From Armatimonadota bacterium (GTDB taxonomy: Bacteria; Armatimonadota; UBA5829; DTJY01), in NCBI GenBank assembly GCA_017993055.1, contig JAGONM010000014.1, positions 17,978-81,977 on the forward strand: DNA of 64,000 nucleotides, given 5' to 3'. Below the pieces are notes generated by a model. The model was not told the origin of the DNA. It saw only the letters and a list, made by a program, of their open reading frames with translations, and did not search any database. Below are positions 16,950-25,237 of the stretch, piece by piece. The position numbers were made by a program, and so were the translations under genes. How positions within the stretch are numbered: the stretch's first letter is position 1; every line of letters starts with the position of its first letter.

Positions 16950-17357
16950 TCAGTAGATCAGCCACAGCGCGGCCAGCGACAGCCCGATCCCGATCTTCTG
17001 ACTCGTAGAGAGCCGTTCCCTCCACGCTGCGATGGAGAAGACCGCCGTCAGCAACAGGTTTCCCAGGCTGCGAACCGGGAATACCACGATCCCGCTCATC
17101 CCCTGAAGGGCCAGCAGGAAGAACACCATGCTGATCGCGCCCGCCGTGCCCATCATCAGGCCGACGCGCCTGTCGTCGCCGCTCTGCTCCTGCCGCCTGA
17201 CTCCGAGGATCACGATGCCGAGCAGGGCCGGTGTGCCGTAGAACGCCAGCATGTAGACGTCGCGGTACGGGGCCAGATTCCACTGGATCAGCGCCTTGTT
17301 CAGGATGTTCAGCACCCCGGTTAGAACGAATGCGACCATCAGCAGTAGGAAGCTCAT
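16950..17357 (-). CDS. EamA-type half transporter, second of a pair
   Basis: 135 residues with about five membrane helices, the size of one EamA repeat. It has an odd loop GVRRQEQSGDDRRVG between helices 2 and 3, and the last two helices are joined by AWRERLSTSQKIGIGLSLAALWLIY, which is the typical EamA repeat ending (E-R-L-S...Q-x-x-G). Its start overlaps the stop of the partner gene (17354-17357), so both should be made together. It probably forms a heterodimer with the partner to give the ten-helix drug/metabolite transporter fold. The substrate is unknown. Confidence 0.8.
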   Translation of the reverse strand: MSFLLLMVAFVLTGVLNILNKALIQWNLAPYRDVYMLAFYGTPALLGIVILGVRRQEQSGDDRRVGLMMGTAGAISMVFFLLALQGMSGIVVFPVRSLGNLLLTAVFSIAAWRERLSTSQKIGIGLSLAALWLIY

Positions 17358-17785
17358 GGTCTCTCGCCCTCCGCGTTCGTTTCGTGTCTCCCGAAGAGGA
17401 CGAGCGCAACCACTATAAGAAGAAGCCCGACTGTCTGTCTGGGGCTCGGGTACTCATGCCACGCGAAGATCGAGGCCAGCACGGGAAACCCGATGGAGAG
17501 GCTGATGACCGTCCAGGATGCCGAGAGTTGCCCATACCTCATGTGGTAAAAGAAGGAGAGCGTTGCGAAGAACACCATGAACCCGCCGAATACGCCCATC
17601 GCGAGCGCGAGGGGATGGTACGGCAGCTTCCCCTTGATCAGGATGTACGCGAGCATCGTCGCCGTGGAACCTATGTAGACCCACACATTGACCGCGTCGA
17701 GGTTGCAGCCTCGCCGCACCGCCAGCTTGTACGAAGCGGCGAAAAGCGTGTTGAACACGACTGTGAGAACCAGGAATATCACCAT
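17354..17785 (-). CDS. EamA-type half transporter, first of a pair
   Basis: 143 residues, about five membrane helices, starting at the ATG at 17785; the frame is open further but upstream residues are charged and unlike the family. The C-terminal signature ISLSIGFPVLASIFAWHEYPSPRQTVGLLLIVVALVLFG is a clear EamA repeat ending. No good ribosome-binding site is visible, so the start is less certain. It overlaps the next gene by four bases. The two genes correspond to the two halves of an ordinary single-chain DMT transporter, as in paired small multidrug-resistance-like proteins. Confidence 0.78.
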   Translation of the reverse strand: MVIFLVLTVVFNTLFAASYKLAVRRGCNLDAVNVWVYIGSTATMLAYILIKGKLPYHPLALAMGVFGGFMVFFATLSFFYHMRYGQLSASWTVISLSIGFPVLASIFAWHEYPSPRQTVGLLLIVVALVLFGRHETNAEGERP

Positions 17786-17888
17786 GTCGCTTGGGTGTAC
17801 ATTCCGCACGGGCCGCCCGTGAACCTTCCGTGCTTGGCAGGAACGGGAGCGGTATGGGATAGGGAACCTCTGCGAACTGAAAAGCGTC

Positions 17889-17917
17889 TTTACAAACAAA
17901 TCGGCTTGTGGTACAAT
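17889..17917 (+). promoter_or_regulatory. Promoter of tRNA-Glu
   Basis: TTTACA, 17-base spacer, TACAAT, about 30 bases before the mature 5' end of the tRNA. Confidence 0.6.
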
Positions 17918-17948
17918 ACGGCTGTCCCTAGTGGACATAAGTTCACAC

Positions 17949-18025
17949 GGCCCGTTCGTCTAGTGGTCAAGGATACCTGGTTCTCAGCCAGGGGATCAGG
18001 GGTTCGAATCCCCTACGGGCTACCA
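17949..18025 (+). tRNA. tRNA-Glu (anticodon CTC)
   Basis: A full cloverleaf can be drawn: acceptor stem GGCCCGT/ACGGGCT (G1-U72 wobble), D-arm starting GTCT, anticodon stem CCTGG/CCAGG with loop TTCTCAG (anticodon CTC, reads GAG), T-arm AGGGG/CCCCT with TTCGAAT, discriminator A and an encoded CCA. The body resembles bacterial tRNA-Glu closely. Confidence 0.93.
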
Positions 18026-18032
18026 AGTATGA

Positions 18033-18068
18033 GAGGCGGCTTTTCACTGAGGAAAGTCGCCTCTTTTT
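18033..18068 (+). terminator. Intrinsic terminator of tRNA-Glu
   Basis: Eleven-base stem GAGGCGGCTTT/AAAGTCGCCTC (one G-T) around a 9-base loop, followed by five Ts. Confidence 0.85.
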
Positions 18069-18212
18069 GCATACAATGAGCCGGGTGTGGCAGGACTATG
18101 GGAAGTGTATTCGGAGTCTGAGGGTAAGTGACAGCGAATACGAACTACAGGATACTTCGGTCCGACGCCTGTCTCTATCTCCGGCATTTGCATCACAGAA
18201 AGGCCTCGTTCC

Positions 18213-20144
18213 ATGGAAAAACTAATTCCCTTCCTTCCCATCTTCCTCCTGACTGTCGTGCATGTACCTTTCGCGCAGGCCGACGGGAAGGTGTTGGTCG
18301 ACGTCGCCGAAGTGCAGGCCGAGTTCGCGATGCCCATCTACCGCAACCCTGCGCAGGCCGAACTCACTGTGGTCATCCCCAAGGCGATGGCCGACCTGCG
18401 AGCCGCTTCGGTCTCCGTGGTCTCTGCCGACGAGAAGGAGGTCTGGAACGGGAACTTCCGGCTCTCGACCGGCCGCAACTCCTGTATCCTGAAGAATATC
18501 GGCGCCCTTCCTCCGGGACGCTACATGGCCACCGTCACGGTCGGGCAGACCTCGATGAAGCGCATGCTCCGCATTGAGCGCATCCCCGCCGTGTCGCCGC
18601 CCGATGGGCCCATCCGCCTTCGCAAGATCTTCTTCACACCCGACGACTGGCTCTTCGAGTCGTTCCGCAATCTCGAGGTCCGCTATTCCGAACCCAAGTT
18701 CACCGAGGCCTACCGTTCCACCCGGCCCGAGGTGCTGCGCGTCAACGCCTCCTCCATTGGTCGCGCCGTCGATGGCACCTATGTGATTCAGGGAATCGAG
18801 CACCCCTACCGCCGCGGCTACCTCTACTCCAACAACCCCATCCCCTTCACGGTGCAGAGTCCGTCCCCCGAGGGTCCTTATGTGCCTGTCGCCACGGCGC
18901 CTGAGACCGAACCTCAGAAGGATGTATTCAAGAGTCTGCCCGTCATCGGCTCGGCGCACGCACGCCGGCTGTACGAGATGTATGACCCCGCCCGTCACGG
19001 CACGTACACCCTGCGGGATATCGGCCTTATCCAGAACCTCGACCCCTTCGACTTCGGCTGCGTGAAGGCCGGCTCCCGCACCTACTGGGTTGTGGCCGAT
19101 ACCTCGTCGGGCGACTCCGTCTTCCTCCGCAACACGCCGCTGTTCCGCGACGTCCCGCTCTACACCAGCGACAGCTTCGACGACGGCTTCTCCACCAACG
19201 ACAACTTCGGGAACACGTGGTTCTCCAACGACGGCAAGACGCTGTTCCTGGCTCGAGGCCAGACGGTTCGCCGATTCGCGCCCTACGACGTGCCCTACGA
19301 CCTGCTGCCCAACAGCAGCCGCATCCTTACCATCTACAGCACTACGGACGGCGCCGACTGGCGATACGTCCATTCCATCTCCGCGGGCGGTCCGGCCGAC
19401 AACCCGTTCTCGCAGCAGTATGGCGGCGAGATCCGGTTCATGCCCGAGGCCGGGCTGTATCTCGCATTCATCAACGCCTACGACAGCGAGAGCCAGCAGG
19501 TCTATCTCGACCTCAAGTACAGCCGCGACGGCATCAACTTCCACAACTTCTCCGACCCCAAACCGTTCGCGAAGTCGACGAATCCCTTCGACTGGTACTT
19601 CGGCGAGCTGTATCCCAACCAGGAGATCGTTCAGGACGGCGGACGCTACTATCAGATCATCTCGGGCACCGCGTTGCCGCACTATTACGCCGAACCCCTG
19701 TTCCGCCACAACGCGGCGAGTGAGATTACGGCCGACGACTTCAAGTCCATCTTCGGCAAACGCCGCTTCGCCGAGAGCCTCCCGTACTTCAAGTCGATGG
19801 GCGGCTGGGAAGGTCTGGCCAAGCACAGTCGCGAGAGCTACTTCGCCGTGGGCGTGATGTCTTACCGTGCCGACGGCTGGTTCGGCGTCCGTGCCGACTG
19901 GCGCAAGGGGAGCTTCGTCACCCGTCCCATCAAGGGAGGCGGCGCGCTCTTCGTCAACGCCTGTGTCGCCGCGAACGGTCTGCTCCGCATAGAGCTGCTG
20001 GATGCGAAAGGCCGTGTGCTCGACACCGCCACCGTTCGGGGAGACAGCATCAAGGCCCCCGTATTTGCGATGCCCGAGGGCGATTTCCGCCTCCGCGTCA
20101 CTATGCGCCGTGCCGACCTCTACACGATGTACATCGAACCGTGA
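18213..20144 (+). CDS. Secreted hypothetical protein, possibly beta-propeller sugar-active
   Basis: 643 residues with a signal peptide (MEKLIPFLPIFLLTVVHVPFAQA). I do not recognise a family with confidence. The centre has repeated blade-like units with aspartate-box-like turns (SNDGKTLFLARG, STTDGADWRYVHSI, KYSRDGINFHNFSDP), as in sialidase/BNR-type five- or six-bladed propellers, preceded by an Ig-like N-terminal 130 residues and followed by a small beta domain. Codon use differs from neighbours: Arg is written with CGN codons in all stretches I read and not AGA/AGG, which neighbours use freely. It sits directly after a tRNA gene and before a 628-base gene-free stretch. Horizontal acquisition is plausible but unproven. 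Confidence 0.7.
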   Translation: MEKLIPFLPIFLLTVVHVPFAQADGKVLVDVAEVQAEFAMPIYRNPAQAELTVVIPKAMADLRAASVSVVSADEKEVWNGNFRLSTGRNSCILKNIGALPPGRYMATVTVGQTSMKRMLRIERIPAVSPPDGPIRLRKIFFTPDDWLFESFRNLEVRYSEPKFTEAYRSTRPEVLRVNASSIGRAVDGTYVIQGIEHPYRRGYLYSNNPIPFTVQSPSPEGPYVPVATAPETEPQKDVFKSLPVIGSAHARRLYEMYDPARHGTYTLRDIGLIQNLDPFDFGCVKAGSRTYWVVADTSSGDSVFLRNTPLFRDVPLYTSDSFDDGFSTNDNFGNTWFSNDGKTLFLARGQTVRRFAPYDVPYDLLPNSSRILTIYSTTDGADWRYVHSISAGGPADNPFSQQYGGEIRFMPEAGLYLAFINAYDSESQQVYLDLKYSRDGINFHNFSDPKPFAKSTNPFDWYFGELYPNQEIVQDGGRYYQIISGTALPHYYAEPLFRHNAASEITADDFKSIFGKRRFAESLPYFKSMGGWEGLAKHSRESYFAVGVMSYRADGWFGVRADWRKGSFVTRPIKGGGALFVNACVAANGLLRIELLDAKGRVLDTATVRGDSIKAPVFAMPEGDFRLRVTMRRADLYTMYIEP

Positions 20145-20772
20145 GCTGTTGACCGGCAAGAACCATCCGAGCTGGCGAACTGTTTGGAAAACAATGCAAC
20201 TGCCTGGCTTCTGGTGAGATAGATGGCCGGTGCGGCAGTCAATTCCGTCCGGATAGTAAGGATGTGATGTCCGTTTTGTGGGAACTGTCGCGCAACACTG
20301 ACCCTTCTGAGGACATGATCATCCTCCAGCCTTGGCCCAATCCGCGAGCGGGCACTGCCCTCCCAAATGCGCGGCAGCGTTCGCCTCGAGAAGTGAAGAG
20401 CAGCTTGTGTGTTCTGCGCGTCAGCCTTGGCGTAGAGAACCCGGGCAACACGTAACACAACTCATCTCTAGCAGAGTGCGCAGGCCATTTGAAACCGCAT
20501 CTCCGATGTCAGCCCAGGCACTAGCTGCAGGCAATCACGTGACCGGGCTGCCACACAGAAGTATTCGAGTTCCGACACCACCATCGAGGCAATAGAGCAT
20601 CAGTTCGATTCTGCCTGTTCTTCCTTGGTCTACCATCCGCTCTCTTGCACTTTGGATCTACGCCGGTTTCTGCCTCCGGACAAAGGAACACCGCGTCTCG
20701 GCGCTCAATACTCATACTGGCCGCGCGTCGCGACCACCAGCTAGACGCACGCTTCGCCGGCGGAGAACGGAC
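20145..20772. other. 628-base stretch with no supportable gene
   Basis: Short open frames exist on both strands but none has a ribosome-binding site, codon pattern or recognisable motif. I saw no direct repeat of the tRNA-Glu 3' end that would mark an integration site, no transposase remnant I could name, and no clear promoter for the symporter gene that follows. It may be degraded coding DNA. Confidence 0.5.
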
Positions 20773-22011
20773 GTGAAGTTGACTCGGAACATCATCATCG
20801 GGCTCGTGCTCGGTATTCTTGTCGGCGTGCTTTCGAACGCCTTCCTGCCGGTTATATTCCCAAAGCTGGATACATACCTGCTGAAGCCTGTGGGAAGCAT
20901 CTTCCTGAACCTCATCAAGATGCTCGTAGTGCCCATCGTTTTTGTCTCCATCGTGGTCGGGACGATGGGGATAAGCGACCCCAGGAAGCTCGGCCGCATC
21001 GGCGCGAAGACTATCGGTTTCTTTCTGGTCACGACGGTGATCGCGGTCTCGCTTGCGATGACGCTTGCCTTCATCGTGAAGCCCGGCGGGGAAGGAGCGC
21101 TCCGCATCGCCGGAACATCCGCGTTCAAGGCCGCCGAGCCTCCATCGGTCATTGACACGATAGTCAATATCATCCCCGCCAATCCCGTAGCCGCCCTCGT
21201 TGAGGGCAATATGCTTCAGATCATCGCGTTTGCGATCTTCATCGGTCTCGCGCTTGCGATGCTCGGCGAGAGAACGAGGGCGCTTGCGAGCCTGTTCGAG
21301 CAGGCCAATGACGTGATGGTGCATCTCGTCCATGTCATCATGTTGACCGCACCCTACGGGGCGTTTGCGCTGATCGCTTCCGCGGTCGGATCACAGGGCC
21401 GAGACGTGCTCGCCTCTCTTGCGATGTACTTCCTGGTCGTGCTGGGTGCGCTCATACTCCATTGCGCAGTTACGTATAGCCTGGCAGTCGGGTTGCTGGG
21501 CAGGATGAACCCTCTGGCCTTCTTCAGGGGGTTCTCACCCGCAATGGCCGTGGCGTTCAGTACGTCGTCCAGCAGCGGCACTCTACCGGTCTCGATGCAG
21601 ACTGCTCAGGAGAACCTCGGCGTGTCCAGGGAAGTGAGCAGCTTCGTGCAGCCTCTCGGGGCGACGGTGAACATGGACGGCACAGCGATAATGCAGGGTG
21701 TAGCCACCGTCTTCATCGCGCAGATCACGGGTACGGACCTGTCGCTCGCGGAGATCGTGATGGTGGTCGTGACTGCAACGCTCGCCAGCATCGGCACTGC
21801 GGGCGTTCCTGGCGTGGGACTGATCATGCTGGCGATGGTGCTCGAGCAGGTCGGTCTGCCGCTCGAACCGATAGGGCTGATACTGTCTGTGGACCGACTG
21901 CTCGACATGACCAGGACCGCAGTCAACATAACCGGGGATGCGGTGTGCGCTGTGTTCGTCAGCCGCTCGGAGGCCGATCGTGCTGTTGCGGGGCAGCGAT
22001 CTGAGGCATGA
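20773..22011 (+). CDS. Dicarboxylate/amino acid:cation symporter (DAACS family)
   Basis: 412 residues, normal for GltP/DctA-type transporters. Signature regions are present: KMLVVPIVFVSIVVG, the serine-rich re-entrant loop FSTSSSSGTLPVSM, the NMDGTAIMQG substrate and cation motif, and the second hairpin TATLASIGTAGVPG with RLLDMTRTAVNITGDAVCAV at the end. It takes up C4-dicarboxylates or acidic amino acids with Na+ or H+ across the inner membrane; the exact substrate is not resolvable, although the Arg in DMTRTAVNITGD is a common determinant of acidic substrates. The start codon is GTG with GGAGAA 7 bases upstream. Its stop overlaps a mini-gene. Confidence 0.93.
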   Translation: MKLTRNIIIGLVLGILVGVLSNAFLPVIFPKLDTYLLKPVGSIFLNLIKMLVVPIVFVSIVVGTMGISDPRKLGRIGAKTIGFFLVTTVIAVSLAMTLAFIVKPGGEGALRIAGTSAFKAAEPPSVIDTIVNIIPANPVAALVEGNMLQIIAFAIFIGLALAMLGERTRALASLFEQANDVMVHLVHVIMLTAPYGAFALIASAVGSQGRDVLASLAMYFLVVLGALILHCAVTYSLAVGLLGRMNPLAFFRGFSPAMAVAFSTSSSSGTLPVSMQTAQENLGVSREVSSFVQPLGATVNMDGTAIMQGVATVFIAQITGTDLSLAEIVMVVVTATLASIGTAGVPGVGLIMLAMVLEQVGLPLEPIGLILSVDRLLDMTRTAVNITGDAVCAVFVSRSEADRAVAGQRSEA

Positions 22012-22193
22012 CCATGCGCAGAATGACGTGCATCGCGCTTTCGATTCTGGTACTGCTGATCTACGCGTCCGTCGGCGGGACGGAGAACTGCTATCGGGAG
22101 TGCTGCTACATGAAGAATACTCCTTACGGAGAGCGGGACAACCAGGTCTACTACCTTCAGACCAACTGCAGGGACTCATCCATCCGGGACTGA
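22008..22193 (+). CDS. Small exported cysteine-rich peptide (61 residues)
   Basis: No known family. It begins inside the stop of the symporter gene (ATGA overlap; a second in-frame ATG is 6 bases later), a layout typical of translational coupling. The N-terminus MRRMTCIALSILVLLIYASVGG is a hydrophobic signal-peptide or membrane anchor. The exported part starts TENCYRECCYMKNTPYG and has four cysteines over about 35 residues, which could form disulfides. It might be a transporter accessory peptide or a secreted peptide, but this is a guess; it may also be a chance frame. Confidence 0.4.
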   Translation: MTMRRMTCIALSILVLLIYASVGGTENCYRECCYMKNTPYGERDNQVYYLQTNCRDSSIRD

Positions 22194-22267
22194 AACGGAA
22201 CGCGCGGCATGGCCCTCGCTGAGATCGGGGTATACGCCAGGTGATTGAGACCAGGAGGGACTTCCAG

Positions 22268-25231
22268 GTGAAGACACGGATTGCATCGATAGTGCTCGCG
22301 CTCGGACTGCTCGCGGGAGCGGTCCGTTCGGCGGTCGTCATAGAGACGGTGCCCGGCGCGTCCTCACTCGAACGGCTGTCGGCGATGGAGGTCCAGAGGT
22401 ACGTATACCTCCGCACCGGCGATCTGCCGGTGGTCGCGAGGTCTGCCGACGACTCGCATCGTATAGTCGTCGCCAGACAGGACCGGGCGGTCGCCGCGCG
22501 GAGCGGGATCAAGGCTCTTGGGCCTGAGCAGTACGAGATCAAGACCACGGGAAAGACCTGGTGGATCGTCGGCGGCGATGACATCGGGACGTTGTACGGC
22601 GCCTACCGGTTCGCCGAGAAACTCGGAGTCAGGTTCTACCTCCACGGCGACGTGATCCCCGACGACCGGCTCAAGTCGCTTCCGACGATCAATGAGGACG
22701 GAAGGCCGCTCTTCTCGATTCGGGGTATCCAGCCGTTTCACGATTTCCCCGAGGGTCCGGACTGGTGGAACACCGACGATTACCTCGCCTACATCGCGCA
22801 ACTTCCCAAGATGCGCATGAACTTCATCGGCCTCCACTGTTATCCCGAGGGAGGCGCGGGCCCTGAGCCGTCGGTGTGGATCGGCCTTGCGGATGATGCA
22901 GATGGTCGCGGGCGCGTCCGATTCAGCTACCCCTCCCATTGGGCGAATACCAAGCGGCAGGGCGCATGGGGATATGCCGCGATGTCCACGAGCGATTTCA
23001 CCGGCGGCGCATCCCTCCTCTTCCCGGGTGATGACTACGGCCCGGATGTCATGGGCGACGCGCTTCCTCGTCCGGCGACTCCCGAGCAGTCGAACGCAGT
23101 TTTCGACCGGACCGCCGAGATGCTGCGCACGGCCTTTTCGACCGCTCGCGCGCTCGGTGTGAAGACCTGTGTCGGCACGGAGACCCCCTTGGCAATCCCG
23201 GGCACGGTGAGGGAACGGCTGAAGGAACAGGGCAGGGACCCCGCCGATCCGGCAGTCGTCCGAGAGGTATACCGGGTAATGTTTCAGCGCATCGCGCGCG
23301 CCTGTCCGGTGGACTACTACTGGCTCTGGACTCCCGAGCAGTGGACTTGGGCCGGGAATACCGAGGAAGATCTGCGGGCGACGATGGGCGACATCCGCGC
23401 GGCGCTCTCCGCGCTCGACTCGCTGGGGAATCCGTGTGTCCTCGCCACCTGCGGATGGGTGCTCGGCCCGTCTCAGGACAGAACCGCGCTCGATGCCGTC
23501 CTGCCGAAGGGCTCGCCGATGAGCTGCATCAACCGCTCCGTCGGTCATGCGCCGGTTGATCCGAGTTTCGCCGGCATAGAGGGCAGGCCGAAGTGGGCGA
23601 TCCCGTGGATGGAGAACGACCCGGCCCTCGCCTCGCCTCAGCCCTGGGTCGGGCGCATGAGGTACGACGCGGCTGACGCCCTCCGGCTCGGCTGCACCGG
23701 CCTGCTTGGGATTCATTGGCGAACGAAGGCGATGGCTCAGAATGTTTCCGCCCTCGCCGATGCGGCTTGGGACCAGTCGTGGGCGTCCGATGACTTCGCT
23801 CGCGCGCTTCGTGAGATAGACGAGCAGCGTGACGGTCCAATCGGCGGCAGCGTGGTCACCTACCCGGCTCCCGTCGAGAACACCGATGACGATCCGGTAT
23901 ACCAGTCGGTGCGTTACGATGTTGACGGCTACAGGCTGAAGGTGCCGAACGGTACATACGCCGTCACCCTGAAGTTCAACGAGCCGCACTACAATGATCC
24001 CGGCAAGCGCGTGTTCGGCGTCAAACTGCAGGGGCAAATCGTTATTGACCGGCTTGATATGGTGGCCGAGTGGGGCCGGAACGTCGCGCACGATTTCACC
24101 TATCCCGATATCCGTGTCGCTGACGGCAGGCTGAACGTTGACTTCATCCGGCTGTTCGAACTGCCCTGCATCGCGGGAATCGTGATCGAAGGTCGCACCG
24201 ATAGCGGCGCGCTTCTCTCGCGAAAGATCAACTGCGGCGGACCGAAGTACCGTGATTACGAAGCGGATAACGTGCCGTCGTCGCTCGATCTCGACCGTCG
24301 GGGCATGCCGGTCGAGGATTTCTATCTCGACTTTGCGCGTGCGAGCTTCGGTGCGAACGTCGCCGGGCGCATCGGCCGCATACTCGCCGAGGTTGACGGT
24401 CGGGGGATGCCGGAGGCGACGGGATGGATCGGCGGACCGGGCGCAGTCCAAGTCAACGGCACGTCCTGGGACGAGGAGAGAAAGCGCTACGCCTTTGTGG
24501 ACGATATGGCCGCGCTTCGGCCCAGCGTGCGCGGGGCTGGGAATCTCGAGCGGTTCGACTACTGGCTGAACACCTACCGGTGCGCGGCGGCCATGGCTGA
24601 GCTGGGATGTCTGCGCGGGAAGTTGGATGCCATTGCCGCCGCCGTCAACGCCGAGCAGGATTCAGCTAAGCGGAAGGCTGCGGCAGAGAAAGCGCTTGAT
24701 GTGCGAATCCGCATGGCTCGGCGCTGGGAACGCATGATGACTTACCAACTAGCTGCAGTGGACACGCCCGGCGAGATGGGCACGGTCGCGAACCTCGAGC
24801 AGCACAGCCGTGGGACGCTCAAGTTCCTGACCGCGCATGACGAACTCCTCGCCCAGGCGCTCGGATCAGCCCTTCCTGGGGAAGTCGAGCCCTCGAAGGT
24901 CTACACCGGCCCGGCGCGAATCATCGTCCCTACGGTTCGCACCCAGGTGAGCAGGGGCGAGTCCCTGCGGCTCAGAGTGATCATTCTCGACAAGAATCTG
25001 CCGAGGACCGTGTCGCTGCACTGGCGTCCGTTGGGGAGCGGCGACTTACGAAAAGTGGACTTGCGTGATATCGGCCGCGCCACCTATGAGGCTCAACTGC
25101 CGCCCGCTGATGGCTCGTTCGAGTACTACGTCACCGCCGAAACAGCGGAAGGCCGCACCCTTGGTTGGCCGGCCTCCGCCCCGAGGACCTGTCAGACCGT
25201 CGTAGTCTGGGATATGCCCCGGGGATTCTGA
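22268..25231 (+). CDS. Secreted alpha-glucuronidase-like / DUF4838 glycosidase with malectin-like domain
   Basis: 987 residues from GTG 22268, chosen because GGAGG lies 9 bases upstream and a signal peptide follows at once (MKTRIASIVLALGLLAGAVRS). The N-terminal 130 residues are the alpha/beta domain found before such barrels (SAMEVQRYVYLRTGDLPVV, GGDDIGTLYGAYRFAEKLGVRFYLHGDVIP). A TIM-barrel region follows (about 150-500) with LPKMRMNFIGLHCYPEGG, YYWLWTPEQWTW and a HWRTK segment. At about 535-650 a malectin-like beta domain is suggested (YTVTLKFNEPHY-like AVTLKFNEPHYNDPGKRVFGV). The last 100 residues form another beta domain. It probably acts on uronic-acid-containing polysaccharide outside the cytoplasm; the activity is inference. 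Confidence 0.82.
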   Translation: MKTRIASIVLALGLLAGAVRSAVVIETVPGASSLERLSAMEVQRYVYLRTGDLPVVARSADDSHRIVVARQDRAVAARSGIKALGPEQYEIKTTGKTWWIVGGDDIGTLYGAYRFAEKLGVRFYLHGDVIPDDRLKSLPTINEDGRPLFSIRGIQPFHDFPEGPDWWNTDDYLAYIAQLPKMRMNFIGLHCYPEGGAGPEPSVWIGLADDADGRGRVRFSYPSHWANTKRQGAWGYAAMSTSDFTGGASLLFPGDDYGPDVMGDALPRPATPEQSNAVFDRTAEMLRTAFSTARALGVKTCVGTETPLAIPGTVRERLKEQGRDPADPAVVREVYRVMFQRIARACPVDYYWLWTPEQWTWAGNTEEDLRATMGDIRAALSALDSLGNPCVLATCGWVLGPSQDRTALDAVLPKGSPMSCINRSVGHAPVDPSFAGIEGRPKWAIPWMENDPALASPQPWVGRMRYDAADALRLGCTGLLGIHWRTKAMAQNVSALADAAWDQSWASDDFARALREIDEQRDGPIGGSVVTYPAPVENTDDDPVYQSVRYDVDGYRLKVPNGTYAVTLKFNEPHYNDPGKRVFGVKLQGQIVIDRLDMVAEWGRNVAHDFTYPDIRVADGRLNVDFIRLFELPCIAGIVIEGRTDSGALLSRKINCGGPKYRDYEADNVPSSLDLDRRGMPVEDFYLDFARASFGANVAGRIGRILAEVDGRGMPEATGWIGGPGAVQVNGTSWDEERKRYAFVDDMAALRPSVRGAGNLERFDYWLNTYRCAAAMAELGCLRGKLDAIAAAVNAEQDSAKRKAAAEKALDVRIRMARRWERMMTYQLAAVDTPGEMGTVANLEQHSRGTLKFLTAHDELLAQALGSALPGEVEPSKVYTGPARIIVPTVRTQVSRGESLRLRVIILDKNLPRTVSLHWRPLGSGDLRKVDLRDIGRATYEAQLPPADGSFEYYVTAETAEGRTLGWPASAPRTCQTVVVWDMPRGF

Positions 25232-25237
25232 GCCGGC

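Noticed and set aside
18222..20159. A 645-codon antisense frame covering the whole secreted protein gene
   Set aside because: A shadow caused by high-GC third positions on the sense strand; it has no ribosome-binding site or recognisable motif.
20120..20595. Open frames in the gene-free stretch after the tRNA-linked gene, considered as a transposase remnant
   Set aside because: No motif of any transposase or integrase could be seen, and no terminal repeats were found.
22364..24451. A 695-codon antisense frame in the alpha-glucuronidase-like gene
   Set aside because: Same reason: a GC-driven shadow, rich in Arg, His and Pro, with no motif.
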